NCBI GenBank assembly: GCA_004431415.1
Contig: QPMI01000252.1
Span: forward strand, 1-64,000
DNA length: 64,000 bases
Direction: 5' to 3'
From: Cyanophora paradoxa
Taxonomy: Eukaryota > Glaucocystophyceae > Cyanophorales > Cyanophoraceae
Each line of letters begins with the position of its first letter. Within the stretch, counting starts at the first letter, position 1. The translations under genes and the position numbers were made by a program. Positions 29,788-41,900 of the stretch are shown in pieces. The notes under the pieces were generated by a model, which worked only from the letters and a program-made list of their open reading frames with translations, ran no database searches and was not told the origin of the DNA.

Positions 29788-31899
29788 ATGGACGAAGAGA
29801 GCCTTTTCTCAGGTTCCGCTGCTTTTTCACTAGCGACTTCTGATGCACTGATCCGCCCGCTTGTAGCTGTTCTAGACGAGCTCGGAGAGGTGCGTCGTAG
29901 AACCCGGGAGCAGGCCGAGACGTCCTTCGAAATCGCGCAGCGCATCGGCACCCTCACCGAAATCGGAGCGGTGAGTGCTCGGATAAGTGAAAGAAAGATG
30001 TCCTGTTCTTAGCTAAGCTTCTTGAAAGATACACGCGAGCCCCGGGCGTGCGCTGGCGTCCAGCGCGTCGGCCGCGGCCCAAGCGGACGCCGCGGCGGCC
30101 TCTGCAGCATACTCCGGATTCCATTCCGGCGCGAGCCACTCCCAGGGGCTGCCGAATGCGTACCAGCCGGCGCTGCGGAGGCCGGCGTCGGCGTCAGCAG
30201 TCGGGGCCACGGACGCGGCCCTGGTGAGCCGCATGGAGCAGCTGGAGGAGCGCCTGAGGAGCGTCGAGCGGGAGAATGGCGACTACAAAAGAAGGCTGCA
30301 GCAGACAGCCTCCGAGCTGCAGACGCTGCAGAGCCGCCCCGCAGCAACTTTCGCGAGCTCGGCGGGGCGGGCCAGCGCGGGCGAGATGAGCGCTGCCGCT
30401 GGCCGCGACGCGCTCGCGTTCGGCGCGACGGAAGCCTCACGTCCGCCGCGCCCCCCCTCCCCTCCTTCCCTCGGCCCCGACCGGGCCCTCCCTTCCGCCT
30501 CCCCCTCCTCTCCTCCTATGCCTTACACCACTGGGTTCTACGGCCCCCGCCTCGCCGATCGGTCTGCTCTTTTTCTTTCCTCGGCGCCTTTGCCCGCTGG
30601 ATCGGGCGGCAGGTTCATCCCGGGGAGCGGGCCGTGCGCGTCGTGCGCGCTGCGGGACCGGGAGATCGCGGCGCTGCGGGAGCGGGTGCGGGAGCTGCAG
30701 CAGCGCAACTTCGAGCTGCAGCTCGAGCAGGAGCGGGGCCTCCAAGAGCAGCGCCAGCAGGCCGGCGAGCAGCGCGCCCAGCAGGAGGGCGCCCGCTCCG
30801 AGGAGGTCCGCCCCCGCCCCCCCGGGGCCGCCGCTGGCGTCGCTGAGGGGCGCGCAGGCGGCGCTGCTGGAGGAGGCGCGGGCGGACATCCGCGAGGCGA
30901 CGGGCGCCATCGAGCGCCTTGAGGCCTCCCTCGCCGCCGAGCGCCGCCGCGCCGCCGCCGTGCCCCCGCCCCGCCCGCCCCGCCCGCCCGCCCCGGGCCC
31001 CGCCGCGGGTCCTGCCTGACGCCCCCGCAGGCCGAGGAGGAGGCGGGGGAGCTGCGGGCGCGGCTCGCGCACGCGCACGGCAAGGGCAAGGGGAGCGCGG
31101 GGAGCGGGCACAGCAAGGGCAAGGGGAGCGCGCACGGGCACTCGCACAGGGCGTGCCCGTGCGCCTCCTGCCTCGAGGAGAAGGAGCGCCTGCGCGCCGC
31201 CATCCGGGTGCGTGCCGGCCGGCCCGGCGGCGGGGCGGGGCCCGGGCCGAGGCGGGGCGGGGCGGGCCCGGGGCAGGTGCTGGCGGACCAGCGGGACGCG
31301 GCGGTGGCGCGGGCGGGGGCCTCGTCTCGGAGCTCGACCGCACCGTCGAGGAGCTCGCCTCGCGCACCGTCGAGCTCGGCGACGAGCACCGCCGCCGCGC
31401 CCGCGACATCCTCCGCCCCTTCGCCCCGCGCCCCGCCGACCGCCCCCGCGAGCGTGAGGCGCCGCCCGAGGAGCGCGGCGGGCGGGCGGCCGCGCGGTCG
31501 GCGGCGCGGCGGCGGGGCAGCAGCGTCTCGGAGGGCAGCCTCGAGGCGGAGGAGGAGAGCTGGCGGACGACGGCGCGGAGCCCTGCTCGCCCGCCGCCCC
31601 GCTCGCCCTCGCGCACCCGCGACCGCGACTGGGAGGAGGCGGAGGAGGGCCGGCGGCGGCGGGACCGGCCGCCGCGGCGGGAGGAGGAGCGGGAGGAGCG
31701 GGGCCAGTGTTACTACGTGAAGAAGGCCGGGGAGGAGGCGCGCGGGGACCCGCGGGCGGAGGTCGACCGCGCGTACAAGCTGGTCTCCGTGTGGCGGGAC
31801 CGCGTGCACGCCCTCGAGGACGCCGTGCGGGGCGACCCGGGCGGGCGGCCCCGTCGCCGCCCCCTCTCGACCCGCGACGACCCGTACGACTTCAGGTAG
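29788..31899 (+). CDS. Coiled-coil protein with two CASC motifs, unrecognised
   Basis: I do not recognise the family. The first exon (29788-29970) encodes MDEESLFSGSAAF, then an amphipathic helix (LIRPLVAVLDELGEVRRRTR). Later exons contain strong heptad coiled coils: MEQLEERLRSVERENGDYKR (~30233-30290), LRDREIAALRERVRELQQRN (~30650-30710), ADIREATGAIERLEASLAAE and SELDRTVEELASRTVELGDE. Two short motifs, GPCASCALRD (~30630) and CPCASCLEEKERL (~31157), could form a metal or disulfide pair. The C-terminus is Arg/Glu-rich and ends STRDDPYDFR. A structural, centrosomal or vesicle-tether role is possible but not shown. The first intron's acceptor (gaaag, ~30028) is weak. It is convergent with the low-complexity gene at 32209. 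Confidence 0.7.
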
Positions 31900-32208
31900 C
31901 CCCCGCGGCACCCCGGCCGATGCGCTCGTCAATTTAGCTCTCCGTGGCTCATTCCTCGAATGCATCGCTTTGATTGATTGAAAGGTACTCAAAAACTGCC
32001 TACAGTAGCACACGCTGCGCGGCGGGGCACACGGCCTGTCGAAGCACAAGGGGGGTACACTCCGGGGCGGGGCTGCGCCTCCGGAAGGAAGGTTGACGAG
32101 ACTGGCGAAGTGTGTTGGAGGGTCAAGACGACATAGGGTAGCAATTGGATGTTGGTCGAGGGAAGGGGCAGGCGCCCCTGTCGCCGGGGGGCGCGGAGCG
32201 GAGCGCCC
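31900..32208. other. Convergent 3' region
   Basis: A 309-bp tail-to-tail spacer between the coiled-coil gene and the reverse-strand low-complexity gene. It is A/T-richer near 31930-32000. Nothing else is recognised. Confidence 0.4.
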
Positions 32209-34071
32209 TCAGCGGCGGGCCGGGGGCCCGAGGCCCGGCGGGGGACGGAGGCCGGGCGGGGGGGAGGGGGAGGCGGGCGGGGGCGCGTCCTGGGGGAGGA
32301 GGCCCGGGGGCAGGGGGATGTCGGCGGAGGGGAGGATGGGCGCGCCGACGCGCTCCTTGACGGCGAGGAGGCGCGACTCGAGGGCCTCCACCTCGCGTCG
32401 CGCGTTCTCCACCTCCCGCTCCAGCGTCTCCACGCCCCGCGGCGGGAAGAGGCCCGCGGCGCCGTGGCCGAGGGCCCCCTCCCCCGGGCCCCCGAGCCGC
32501 TGGCTCATCGACGCCAGGTAGAGCCCCAGCGCCGACGGGTTCCCCGCCGCCTGCGCGAAGATGCTGCCGCCCCGCGTCAGCGCCCCGCGAGGCGGGCCGG
32601 GTCCGGGGGCGGGGCGGGGCGCGGGCACCTGGTGAGCTGCTCGCGGGAGAGGGAGGAGGAGAACGAGGCGAGGCCGGGCGGGGAGCCTGCGGCGGAGAGG
32701 CCGAGGAAGGCGTCGAGGGGCTGGGGGCCCTGGCCCTGCCCCGCCACCGTCACCGGCTTCTTGATGTTCTGCGCCCCCGCCGCCTGCTGCTGCTGCAGCG
32801 CCGCCGCCATCGCCGCCATCAGCGGCTGCACTCCGATGGCCCCAGCCGGGTTCGCCGGGTTCGCCGGCCCCGCCAGGCCCGGGGGCGGCGGCGGCCGGGC
32901 GGCGAGGCGGGCGGTGGGGGTCGAGGCGCCCGAGCCGGCGAGCTCGGACTCGGGGGTCGGCGAGGGGCCGGCCTCCTTGGACTGCGGCGCGGTCAGGGGC
33001 CCGGCGCGCGCGGGACCGCCGCGGGCGGGGGCGGGGCGGACCTTCTCGGCGGCGGCGCGGGCGGCCTTGTCGGCCTTCTCCTTCTCGCGGCGGGCCTTCT
33101 TCTCCTTCTTGCGCTGCTGCTTCATGGCCTCGCGGTCCGGCTCGCCCTCCTCCCCGCTCGAGCCGCTCCCGTCGTCCTGCTCCCGCTGCCCCGCCTGCTG
33201 CTGCTGCATCTGCTGCTGCTGCTGCTGGAGCACCAGCAGCTGGCTCGTCGCGAGACTCTGCAGCAGCGGCTGCCCCAGCGGCGGCTTCCCCGCGCCGCCC
33301 TTGGCGTCCTTCAGGGGCGGGGCGCCCATGAGGGGCTGCCCGGCCTTGCCGCCCCCGACGAGGGGCGGCGGGGTGGGGAGGACGGCGCCGCCGGCGGCGG
33401 CCGGCGGGGGCATGCCGAGGAGCGAGGAGCCGTCGGCCTTGAGCTTGCCGGCGGCCACCGGCGCCGCGGGGGCTGCCACGGCGGCGGCGCCCTTGCCGCC
33501 CGCTTGGCCTGGGCCTTCTTGCTGGCCGAGTTGTTGGGCGAGGCGCTGGGCGTCGTCGCCCCGCTGGGCGCCCCCGCCGCCCCACCGTCGGCGTCGTCGG
33601 GTTCGGGCTCGGCAGCAGCGCCGGCGCGCCGGCCGCCGGGGGGCTCGCGGCGGCGGGGGCCCCGGCGGGGCGGAGTGGGGGATTGGGCGGGCGGGGAGGC
33701 GTGGAGGGGGCGGTGGGGGGCAGGTGGATGGGGGAGAGGAGCGGGTGCCCGAGCAGCTGCGGGTGCTGCTGCGAGGGCCCGAAGAGCGGGCTAGAGCCCG
33801 GGGGGAGGGAGTGTTGGGGGCCAAAAGGGAAACCCTGGCCAGGCGCGCCCATCGCTGTCTGCATCACGGGGCCCGCGCCCGGGCCCCCAGCCCCGTTTGG
33901 GGGCCCCGTAGGAGGTACGCCGAAAGGAAGGGGGAACTGGCCGTGGCCCCTGAAGGGTCCCGGCCCGCCTGCTCCTGACCCCGGACCGCTGCCCAGGCCG
34001 CCGGCAGGCGGGGGCGAGGCGGGGCGGGCGGCGCCGCCGGCCCCGCCCGCGAACGCCATGCCGGCGCCCAT
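32209..34071 (-). CDS. Gly/Pro/Gln-rich low-complexity protein, possibly the C-terminal continuation of CNOT4
   Basis: The frame starts [20 protein letters not shown] at 34071 and is Pro/Gly-rich. It then has a Lys/Ala part (NNSASKKAQAKRAA), a poly-Gln run (LVLQQQQQQMQQQQ), a charged stretch (AMKQQRKKEKKARREKEKAD) and a short C-terminal coiled coil (LEREVENARREVEALESRLL), ending at 32209. At least two introns are likely (~33045-32985 and ~32632-32575). The frame changes near 33590 and 33500 look like missing bases in C/G runs. Its AGGAVLPTP block resembles one near the end of the CNOT4 frame. An in-frame stop at ~34087 and no clean acceptor argue for a separate gene; the 87-bp gap and shared composition argue for one gene. 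Confidence 0.55.
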   Translation of the reverse strand: MGAGMAFAGGAGGAARPASPPPAGGLGSGPGSGAGGPGPFRGHGQFPLPFGVPPTGPPNGAGGPGAGPVMQTAMGAPGQGFPFGPQHSLPPGSSPLFGPSQQHPQLLGHPLLSPIHLPPTAPSTPPRPPNPPLRPAGAPAAASPPAAGAPALLPSPNPTTPTVGRRGRPAGRRRPAPRPTTRPARRPRPSGRQGRRRRGSPRGAGGRRQAQGRRLLAPRHAPAGRRRRRRPPHPAAPRRGRQGRAAPHGRPAPEGRQGRRGEAAAGAAAAAESRDEPAAGAPAAAAADAAAAGGAAGAGRRERLERGGGRAGPRGHEAAAQEGEEGPPREGEGRQGRPRRRREGPPRPRPRRSRARRAPDRAAVQGGRPLADPRVRARRLGRLDPHRPPRRPAAAAPGPGGAGEPGEPGWGHRSAAADGGDGGGAAAAAGGGGAEHQEAGDGGGAGPGPPAPRRLPRPLRRRLPARPRLVLLLPLPRAAHQVPAPRPAPGPGPPRGALTRGGSIFAQAAGNPSALGLYLASMSQRLGGPGEGALGHGAAGLFPPRGVETLEREVENARREVEALESRLLAVKERVGAPILPSADIPLPPGLLPQDAPPPASPSPPPGLRPPPGLGPPARR

Positions 34072-34158
34072 GATGGCGGGTCACGCAGCGCAGCCGCCTC
34101 GCCGGCCGGCGCGCCAGCGCCCTTGCGCATGCCTGCCGGTCGCGGTCAGCGAGAATAC

Positions 34159-37100
34159 TCAAACGGCGGGGCAGCTGGGGGTCGCACCCTCGGGATGGGG
34201 GCCGGGAGGGGTGGGCAGGAGGGATGTGGGAGTGGGCAGCACGGCGCCGCCGGCGGAGGTCTGCTGGCCGCCGGACTTGCTGGCCTTCTGCGAGCCGCCC
34301 TGCTGCTGGCCCTGCTGCTGGCCCTGCTGCGGCTGCGGCTGGCCCTGGCCCTGCCCGCCCTGCGGCTGCGGGGCGAGCAGCGGGGGCGGCGACCAGAGGA
34401 TGCCGCCCTCGGGGGGGCGCGGGGGGAGGCCCCCGCCCAGGAGCGAGCCGGGGCCGCCGCCGAGCCCGAAGCCCTGTAGGGGCGCCCCGAGGAGGGAGGG
34501 CGGGAGACCGCCGGCGCCCGGGGCGCCGCCGTGCCAGGGGGCCCCGGGCGAGCCGCCGCCGCCCGAGGCGCTGCTGGCCGAGGCCTGCAGCATGTTCAGC
34601 AGGCTCTGCACGATGTTGTTCTCCTCCGGCGGCTTCCCCCCGGCGGCCGCCGGCGGGGGCGAGCTCAGATGCGGCGGCTTGCCGGCGCCCTGCGCCTGCG
34701 CCTGCGCGCGCTGGCGCTGCGCCTCCTCGCTCTGCGGGTGGGACTCCCACGGAGCCGGCGCCGAGCCGACGCTGATGTTCACCTCGGGGAGGAGGGCGCG
34801 CAGGACATCGACAGCGCTCTCGCCCTGCCCCGCACGCTGCGCCTGCTGCTGTGCCTGCTGCTGCTGCGCCTGCGCGGCGGCGGCGGCGGCCGCTGCGGCT
34901 GCGGCGGCGTGCATGTGGGCGAAGCGCTGCTCCATGGCAGCGGCCTGGGCCTGGGCCTGCTGCTGCTGCTGCTGCTGCTGCATCTGCTGCTGGGCCACGA
35001 ACGCGAGGCTCGCGAGGTTCGCGCCGAGGGGCGGCAGCGGGAGCCCGAAGGGCCCGGGCTGCGGCTGCTGCTGCTGCGCGGCAAAGGCGGCGGCTGCGGC
35101 TGCGGCGGCGGCTGCGGCGGCGGCGGCGGCCTGCTGCTGCTGTGCCTGCTGTTGCTGGGCCTGCTGCTGCTGGGCCTGCTGGGCGTGGAGTTGGTGGAGG
35201 TGCTGCTGCTGGAGCTGCTGCGCCAGCGTGTGCTCGTCCATGCTCCCCGAGGGCGGCGCGAGGATGCCCGGCGGGGCCGACGGCGCCGAGGCGAAGAGGC
35301 TCGCCAGCGGGATGGGGATGCCCGGCGGGTGCCGGTCGACGCCAGGGGGCTTGCCCGAGGCCGGGACGGGCGAGAGGCCCGGCGGGGGCCCGGGCACGGC
35401 GCGCGGCGTGCTCCGCCCGCTCGCGCCATCGCCGGCCTCGCCCTCGCCGGGCTTGCCGCCGAGGATGCCGAGGGCCGCCAGGCGCGAGCCGAGGCCCGGC
35501 GGCGGCCGATCGCCTTGCCGTCCCGAGTCTGCACCATCTCCGGTGGGATGAGCGGGGCGAGGCCCGGGGCGGGGCCATGCCGGCGCGGCCGGCGCCGACG
35601 GCGGCGAGGGGCGAGGCGCCGGCGGGGGGCGGAGGCCCGGGGGCGGGGCGGGCCGGGGGCCTCGTGGCCGCCGAGGCCCGGCGGGAGGCCGAGGTCGGCG
35701 TCCTCCATCGACTGCGCGAAGCGGAAGCGGGAGAAGGTCCGCCCGCTCGCCGCAGCCGACGGCGGCACCGGCAGCACGGGGGCGGCGGCGGGAGGGTCTC
35801 GGCGGGGGCGGGGGCTGGGGGAAAGCGGGGCGGGGGCGGGGGCGGGGCGGGGATGGCGGGGGCGGGGCGGAGGGCGGGGGCGGCCTCGGGCTCGTCGAGG
35901 TCGTCGAGAAGGTCGGTGGCGAGGGCGATGGCCGACTCCGCCCACGGGTCGAAGTCCAGCTCGTCCCCGGCGCTCGCCCCGCCCCGCTCCAGCTCCCGCC
36001 GCCCCCGCCGCTGCCGCCGCCGACCCCGCCTTGCTCGCCGCCGCCGCTGCGGCCGGCTCCTGGGCGGCGGAGGCAGCTGAGGCGGCGGGGCGGCGGGGGC
36101 GGCCTTGCCGGGGGCGGCGGAGGTGGCGGCGCTGGCGGGTGCCGAGGAGGAAGCGGAGGCGGCGGCGGCGGCGGAGGAGGAGGCCGAGGTGGCGGGGTGA
36201 GGGGCTTGGGGGCGGGCTGGAGGCGGCGATGCCGGTCTGCCAGGGGGGATGGGGTCGGGGTCGCCGAAGGCGGCGTCGGCCTTGCCGACGGAGCCGAAGC
36301 CGAGGCCGCGGCTCTCGCGGTCCGGCTGCGGCAGCACGCCCGTCGCCTTCATCCACGGCTCCTCCCCGTCCGTCTCCTCCGACACGCTCTCCGCCCGCTG
36401 CTCCCGCGTCTCCTCCGGCGCCCGCAGCGGCTGCGCCGGCGCCTTCCCCCGGCTCCCCGCCGCTGCGGCCGCGCCCGAAGCCCCAGGCGCAACCGGCGCC
36501 GCCCCCTTCGCCGACGACGGCGTCGACGGAGGGGCCGGCACGCGCGCCGCGCTGGCGGCGGCTGGAGAGGCGCCGGCGGCGGCGGCCTTGGGCGAGGGGC
36601 GCGGGGCGCTGCCGCTGGCGGGGGCGGAGGCTGCCGCTGAAGGCGGGCGGGCGGCAATCTCGACGCTGAGGGAGCGCACGGCGCCCGGGCGGGCCTGCAC
36701 GAGATGGTCGTCCTCGCTCTCGCGCCTGTTGAGGATGCCGGGCGACTTGGCCTTCGTCCCGGTGCCCCTGCGCGCAGCGTGAGCGCCACGAGCGCGCTGC
36801 CGGGGCGGGCTGGAGGCGCACCATGAGGCAGTCGGAGGGAGGGCGGAGGGGGAGGGCGGGCGGTCGAGGGAGGAGGACGAGGTGGACGCGGGGACCTTGG
36901 GCTTCGACTGCGGGGGCGGAGCTCAGGGCGGGTCGGGCAGCGAGCGCGAGGCGGATAGGTCGAACCTCCTTCGCGGCGGAGAGGGTCGGCCATTCCACGG
37001 TGTCGGTCTTCGCCGCAAGGTTCACGATCGGCTCCGGCGCGGGCACGGGCTTCCAGGCCGGCTTCGGCGCCTGCGCGGACAACTTGAGAGGGAGAAGAAA

Positions 37101-38517
37101 AAAAGAGCGAGCGCGGCGCGGACCGAGCGCCCTTCGTCGTCATCAAAGGCGTCCTGCGGGATGGGCGGAGGCGACGGGCGGAGGCTCCCCGAAGACGCTG
37201 CAAGAAGAGGTAAGCGGATTGCACAAGAGCAGATCAGTCCAAAGCTGGCGGACTGTGGCGAGGCGCAGTCGAGCGCGGGAAGCCAACACGCCAAGTGATC
37301 CCGACCGAGTCCGGAGGCGGCTCGTGGTAGCCGGGCTTCCTGCAGCAGTATGAGCAGGCGCCAGCGCAGCGATCGCATATCAGAGAACGGCGCAAGACCG
37401 CACAGGTAGACTTGCTCGTCCTCTGTGAACTCTTCGTCCGGAGTCACCTCATGAAGATACATGCAGTCCGGATTGGTGCAGTTGATGTTCTTCAAGAAGA
37501 GATTGCAGTACTTCGTCGTGCCAAACGACGCGCTGTGGTGTGCGGTTGGCGAGGGCCTCTGTAGAGCGCTTCAAGGCACTACGCACCGAAGCACACGGCC
37601 CTCCATGTAGAGGCCATCGACAGCAATGATGCAGGCGATGGCCTCCTCCTTGCGGGCGAAGGTGACATAGCACGAGAACGATGGGCCCGAGGCTCCTCCC
37701 GGGTTATACACATTGTTCTTGTTCACAACCACCTTGATAACCTTTCCGTACTGGCCGAAGTACTCGTGGCGCCGGAGAAGCTGCAGACAGAACGAAGGTC
37801 AGCGCGCAGAACATCGAGGCACCGGCGCAGCGACGCATGCGCACATCTTCCTTCGTCAGCTGCGGCGAAAGGCCGATGACATAAACGAGGTTCTTCTGCA
37901 CGACACGGACACCGCTGAGATGTTTCCGCGAGCCCTTGGACGCCTGCTGCTTCGCAAACTTGTCCTTGTTCTTGCGCTCCACGGTCATGCGAGCGAGCCT
38001 GCTCAGCAAAACGCGAGAAAGAGATCAGATGCGCGGACTGGAGGGCAGATGGCGGCGTTGCGACTGGCCGCGCATCATCGCGACCGATGATTCGGGCGGC
38101 AGGAGAGCGCCAGTGCTTAGTGTGCGCCAGCTGCTCTTCTAGTATCGCTAAGACGCGACGAACGCACTCCGCTGCATCGGGCTGCCGGAAGGTGTACTTG
38201 TCCTCTGAATACGGCGACCGGCATGCTGGGCATTTCCCGTTCAGGTTCTCCTTGATGTGATGCCAGCACCAGAGGCAAATCTGCGCTCGGCGCCGTCAGC
38301 GCGGCCGAATGCCGCGCGTGAGCGCCGCGGGCCATGCGCCCGCGGCGATTGCGGCCGCAGCACAAACCTGATAGCCGCATTGGCACGGAATGAAGTTTCG
38401 GTCGGTGATGTCGAGCTCTGCGCGTCGCCGTGAGCCCACCGCCAGCCGGCCACCATCGCCACTCGCACCTTCGAGGCAGAGGGGACACTCTTTGGCGTCC
38501 TCCTCATCGGAATCCAT
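34159..38517 (-). CDS. CNOT4: CNOT4 (NOT4) E3 ubiquitin ligase of the CCR4-NOT complex
   Basis: RING-type E3 ligase that works with CCR4-NOT in mRNA decay and co-translational quality control. The start at 38517 gives MDSDEEDAKECPLCLEG. The C4C4 RING is complete across an intron: CPLC, CQCGYQ, ICLWCWHHI and CPACRSPY. Next come a basic linker (LARMTVERKNKDKFAKQQAS) and an RRM (HLSGVRVVQKNLVYVIGLSP, HEYFGQYGKVIKVVVNKNN, PSFSCYVTFARKEEA). Then comes a CCCH finger (GTTKYCNLFLKNINC, DCMYLHE; C-x8-C-x4-C-x3-H). This order is diagnostic. The long C-terminal half is Ala/Pro/Gln-rich low complexity and includes the CNOT4-like FSRFRFAQSMEDADLGLPPG (~35745-35690) and long poly-Gln/Ala runs (~35200-34850). 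It has at least six introns. Some C/G-run frame breaks are likely in 36200-35500. It is divergent from the PLAT gene. Confidence 0.94.
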
Positions 38518-38906
38518 CGCTGGAGCTCGCGATGGACCCGCGGCTTCGCCAAGCGCCGGAGCGCGCTATTCGGGGGTATAGCGTGCAATTCAAACCGGGG
38601 TAGAGAATTGCAACAGCGACACCGGCGAGCGGTTGGCCCAGGAGAGCTCTTCCCGCATGTTTTTGGCGGGCATGTAAGCGGCTCGTAGCTGGCCCTCCGC
38701 CAGCAGTCGCCTGACCAGCTCGCTCGCTGGCCATGGTCCTCGCTGCCCGTATCTCACGTGCACAAGCTGCTGGAGGACCTGATCAATGCACCGGTTTGGT
38801 TAGCTAAGAAATATTCTACTACTGGCCCACCCTCGCAGCCATGATCTGTCTGCAGCTCTAGCGCCTGCGCGGCGTGCTGAACTCTGAGCACTCCCGAGCA
38901 ACTAGG
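38518..38906. promoter_or_regulatory. Divergent promoter region with a duplicated piece of exon 1
   Basis: A 389-bp gap between CNOT4 (-) and the armadillo/PLAT gene (+). Positions 38747-38781 repeat 38920-38954 exactly (35 nt, ccgtatctcacgtgcacaag onward), a piece of the downstream gene's first exon encoding VSHVHKLLEDL. The upstream copy runs into a stop soon after. Confidence 0.6.
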
Positions 38907-41900
38907 ATGTCTCAGCTGTCCGTATCTCACGTGCACAAGCTGCTGGAGGACCTGCGCAACGCGGGGAAGCTCCTCAGGCGCTGGAGGGGAGAGCCGTCCG
39001 TCGTGAAGAGGGAGGACATGGAGGATGAGATGTGCGACATATACACGCGCGTGGCGGCGTTCAGCTGGTCGCAGGGCCACATGGACGCCATCGCCGAGTC
39101 CGGGGCGCTCGAGACGGTGACGCGGCACCTTCCCGAGACGGAGCTGCCGCGCGTGAAGGCCGCAATGATGCGCATGCTCCTTACCTTCGCCTCCAAGCCC
39201 CGCTACGGCGTGAGCGCCTCGCCCTCCCCTCCCGCACTGCGTGCCGCCTGCTTTCTCACGCACCCGTCTGACTGCAGCGCTACATGGGTGAGCGGGCGGG
39301 TGGGCGGGGCGCACCCTGCCGCCGCGCTCTGAGCGGGTTGCGCGCAGGGCTGAACCACGGGCTGGGGCCGCTGCTGGTGTCGGAGATCCGGGCGCTGGCG
39401 GCGCCCGTGTGCCGCTTCTGGGAGTACGACCTCGCCGTGAACGGGGCGGACCCCGACCCCGCGGCCCCTGCCGGCGCTCCGACCACCGCCGCGCCCGCCA
39501 CGGGGGCCGGCGCCGGCGCCGGCGCGACGGCGCCGGCGAGGAGCGCGGGGCGGCGGCGGCGGCCTCGCCGGCGCGGACGCGGACGGGGGCGCTGCGGACG
39601 GCGACGGCGGCGACGAACCCGCGCACGCCCGTCGCCTTCACGAACAGCGCCGCAGCGCCGCCCGCCACCGCCGGCCGCGGGCGCCACCGCCCGGCCACCG
39701 TCACCCCGGAGCCGCCCCGCGCACGGGCCGCCCCGAGGCCCGGGCACATCGCGCCCCGCGGGGGCCGGGGCGGAGGCGGGGGGCGGGGCCGGGGCGGCGG
39801 GGGAGAAGCGTGCGCCGCTGGACGCGCTGTCGCTGGAGGTGCTGCTGCTGATGGTCGTCGCCCTGCGGCACCTCCTCGCCGAGGCCGCCACCGCCCAGGA
39901 GGCCCGCCCCCGCCGCCCCTCGGGCCCGCCCGGGGCGCGCTCGGGGTGACGCCCCGGCAGATGTGGGAGTACGCGGCGTTCGAGCTGTGCGTGGACCTGC
40001 TGCAGCAGGCGGTGCCGGCGCTGGCGGAGGCGGCGGGGGAGATCGCGAGGGGCGAGGCGGACGGGGACGGGGAGGCGGCGGACGAGCTCCGCGACGTCCT
40101 CGCCATGGTCGACACCCTCGAGGCCCGCCCGCCCCCCGCTCCCTCCCCGTTGTTCGGGCTCACGCGCCGCCCCGCCCCGCAGATCAACCTGTACGGCGCG
40201 GTGAGCCACCTGCTGGCCCCCGAGAAGAACCGGGAGCGCTGCTGCGGGCTGGCGGGGGCGGTGGCGGCCGGCGCTGCGAGCCGGCCGCTGGCGGCGCTGC
40301 TCTGGCTGGTGCGGAACAGCGACCTGGAGGACATGGCGCAGATCGCCGCGCACGCCCTCTGGCGCCTCGCCTCCGCCCCGGAGGCCCACGCCGCGCTCGT
40401 CGAGCACGGCGCCGTCGACGCCGCCGCCGAGCGCCTCTTCCTGCGCCCCCCCGGGGCCGGCGGCGCGCAGGTGGCCGGCGTCTCGGCGGCCGTGCGGACG
40501 GCCCTCACCCGCGCCCTCCTCAACCTCGCCACCTCCCGCGTCGGCTCCTCCGCGCGCCCCTTCCGCCCCCGCTCGCCCGCCCCGCCCCGCTGACGGGGCG
40601 CAGGCACTGGCGCGGCGGGCGGGGGCGGACCTGCAGTGGAACCCCGTCACGCAATGGCTGGAGGCCGACTACCGCACCTACGCCGTCGCCCTCCTCCCGC
40701 ACGCCCCCGCCGAGCCGGCGCCGGCCCCGAACCCCGCCGCCCGCAAGCCCGTCTTCCTCCCCGGCGGGCCCTCCGAGCGCGCCGCCGCCGCCGCCCGCGC
40801 CAAGGCCGCCGCCACCGTGCCCCGCCTCCTTCTTCCTCTTCCCTTCTCTCTCCTCGTCTTCTCTGAGCCGCCGGGCAGGGCCCGCGGCTGGGGCACGGGA
40901 CGTCGCTGTACGTGACGCTGGAGGGTGCGCGGGGGAGCAGCGGGGAGCGGGAGCTGCAGCTGGGCCCGCACTCGTTCCCCGACGGCGAGGCCGAGTCCTT
41001 CTACGTCGACTGCGGCAACCTCGGCGCCCTCCGCCGCGTCGCCCTCCGCCTCTCGCCCCCGGTCCCCTCCCGCCCTCTCCCCCTCTTCCTCTTCTCCCCG
41101 CCCCGCCGCCTCACGCCCTCTCAGGGCCAGAAGCTGCGGCTGGCGCTGGTGACGGTGGCGGACGAGGTGCAGGGGAGCGAGTACCGCTTCCCCTTCCCCG
41201 CGCACACCTCCTTCGCCGACCCCGTCCTCCTCCCCGTCGCCGAGGGCGCGCCCCGGCCCCACGCCGAGCCCGCCGCCGGCATGACGCGCCTTGAGCAGTG
41301 CGGCGGGAGCGGGAGGACGACTTCCTCCTCGCCGCCCTCGACCTCCTCGTGCGCCCCCGGGCCCGGCCCCCCCGCCCACCTCGTCCGCCCCGCGCCCGAC
41401 GCGGCCGGCAGCACCGGGTCGTCTGCGTGGAGCCCGAGCCCCCCGACAGCCTCGCCGCCTACGACCTCGCCCCCGCCGCCCCCGCCCCCCAGGGTCCGCG
41501 CCCCCGCCCCGCCCGGCCGCCTGGCCGCGCGGAGACGGGGCGCAGGGGCGCTGGCGGTGAACCCGGCGGCGGCCTTCGGGCTGCTGCACCTGCTCGCCGC
41601 CTCGCCGGCGTCGGGCCTGGCGCCCCGCGCCGAGGAGCTCCTCGTCGAGCTCCTCGACGCCGGCTCCCTCTGCCCCCTCCCCGTCCTCCCCGCCGCCCTC
41701 GAGGCCGCCCTCGCGCGCCTCGCCCGGCCCCGCCTCACCGGCCCCGCCGTCGACCGCCTCTTCTCCCTCGCCGCCCGCTGCGTCCGCCGGCGCCCCGACG
41801 TGCTCGCCCAAGCCCTCCCCGCCAGCGGCAGCTCCTGCGCCGCCCTCCTCGTCGCCCTCCTCCGCGAGCCGCCCTCGGGCCGGCCGCTGCCGGGGAGCCC

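Noticed and set aside
33683-36669. Forward-strand Cys-rich and Arg-rich frames over the CNOT4 tail
   Set aside because: Poly-Cys and poly-Leu runs are the antisense reading of CAG/GCC repeats encoding Gln/Ala in CNOT4.
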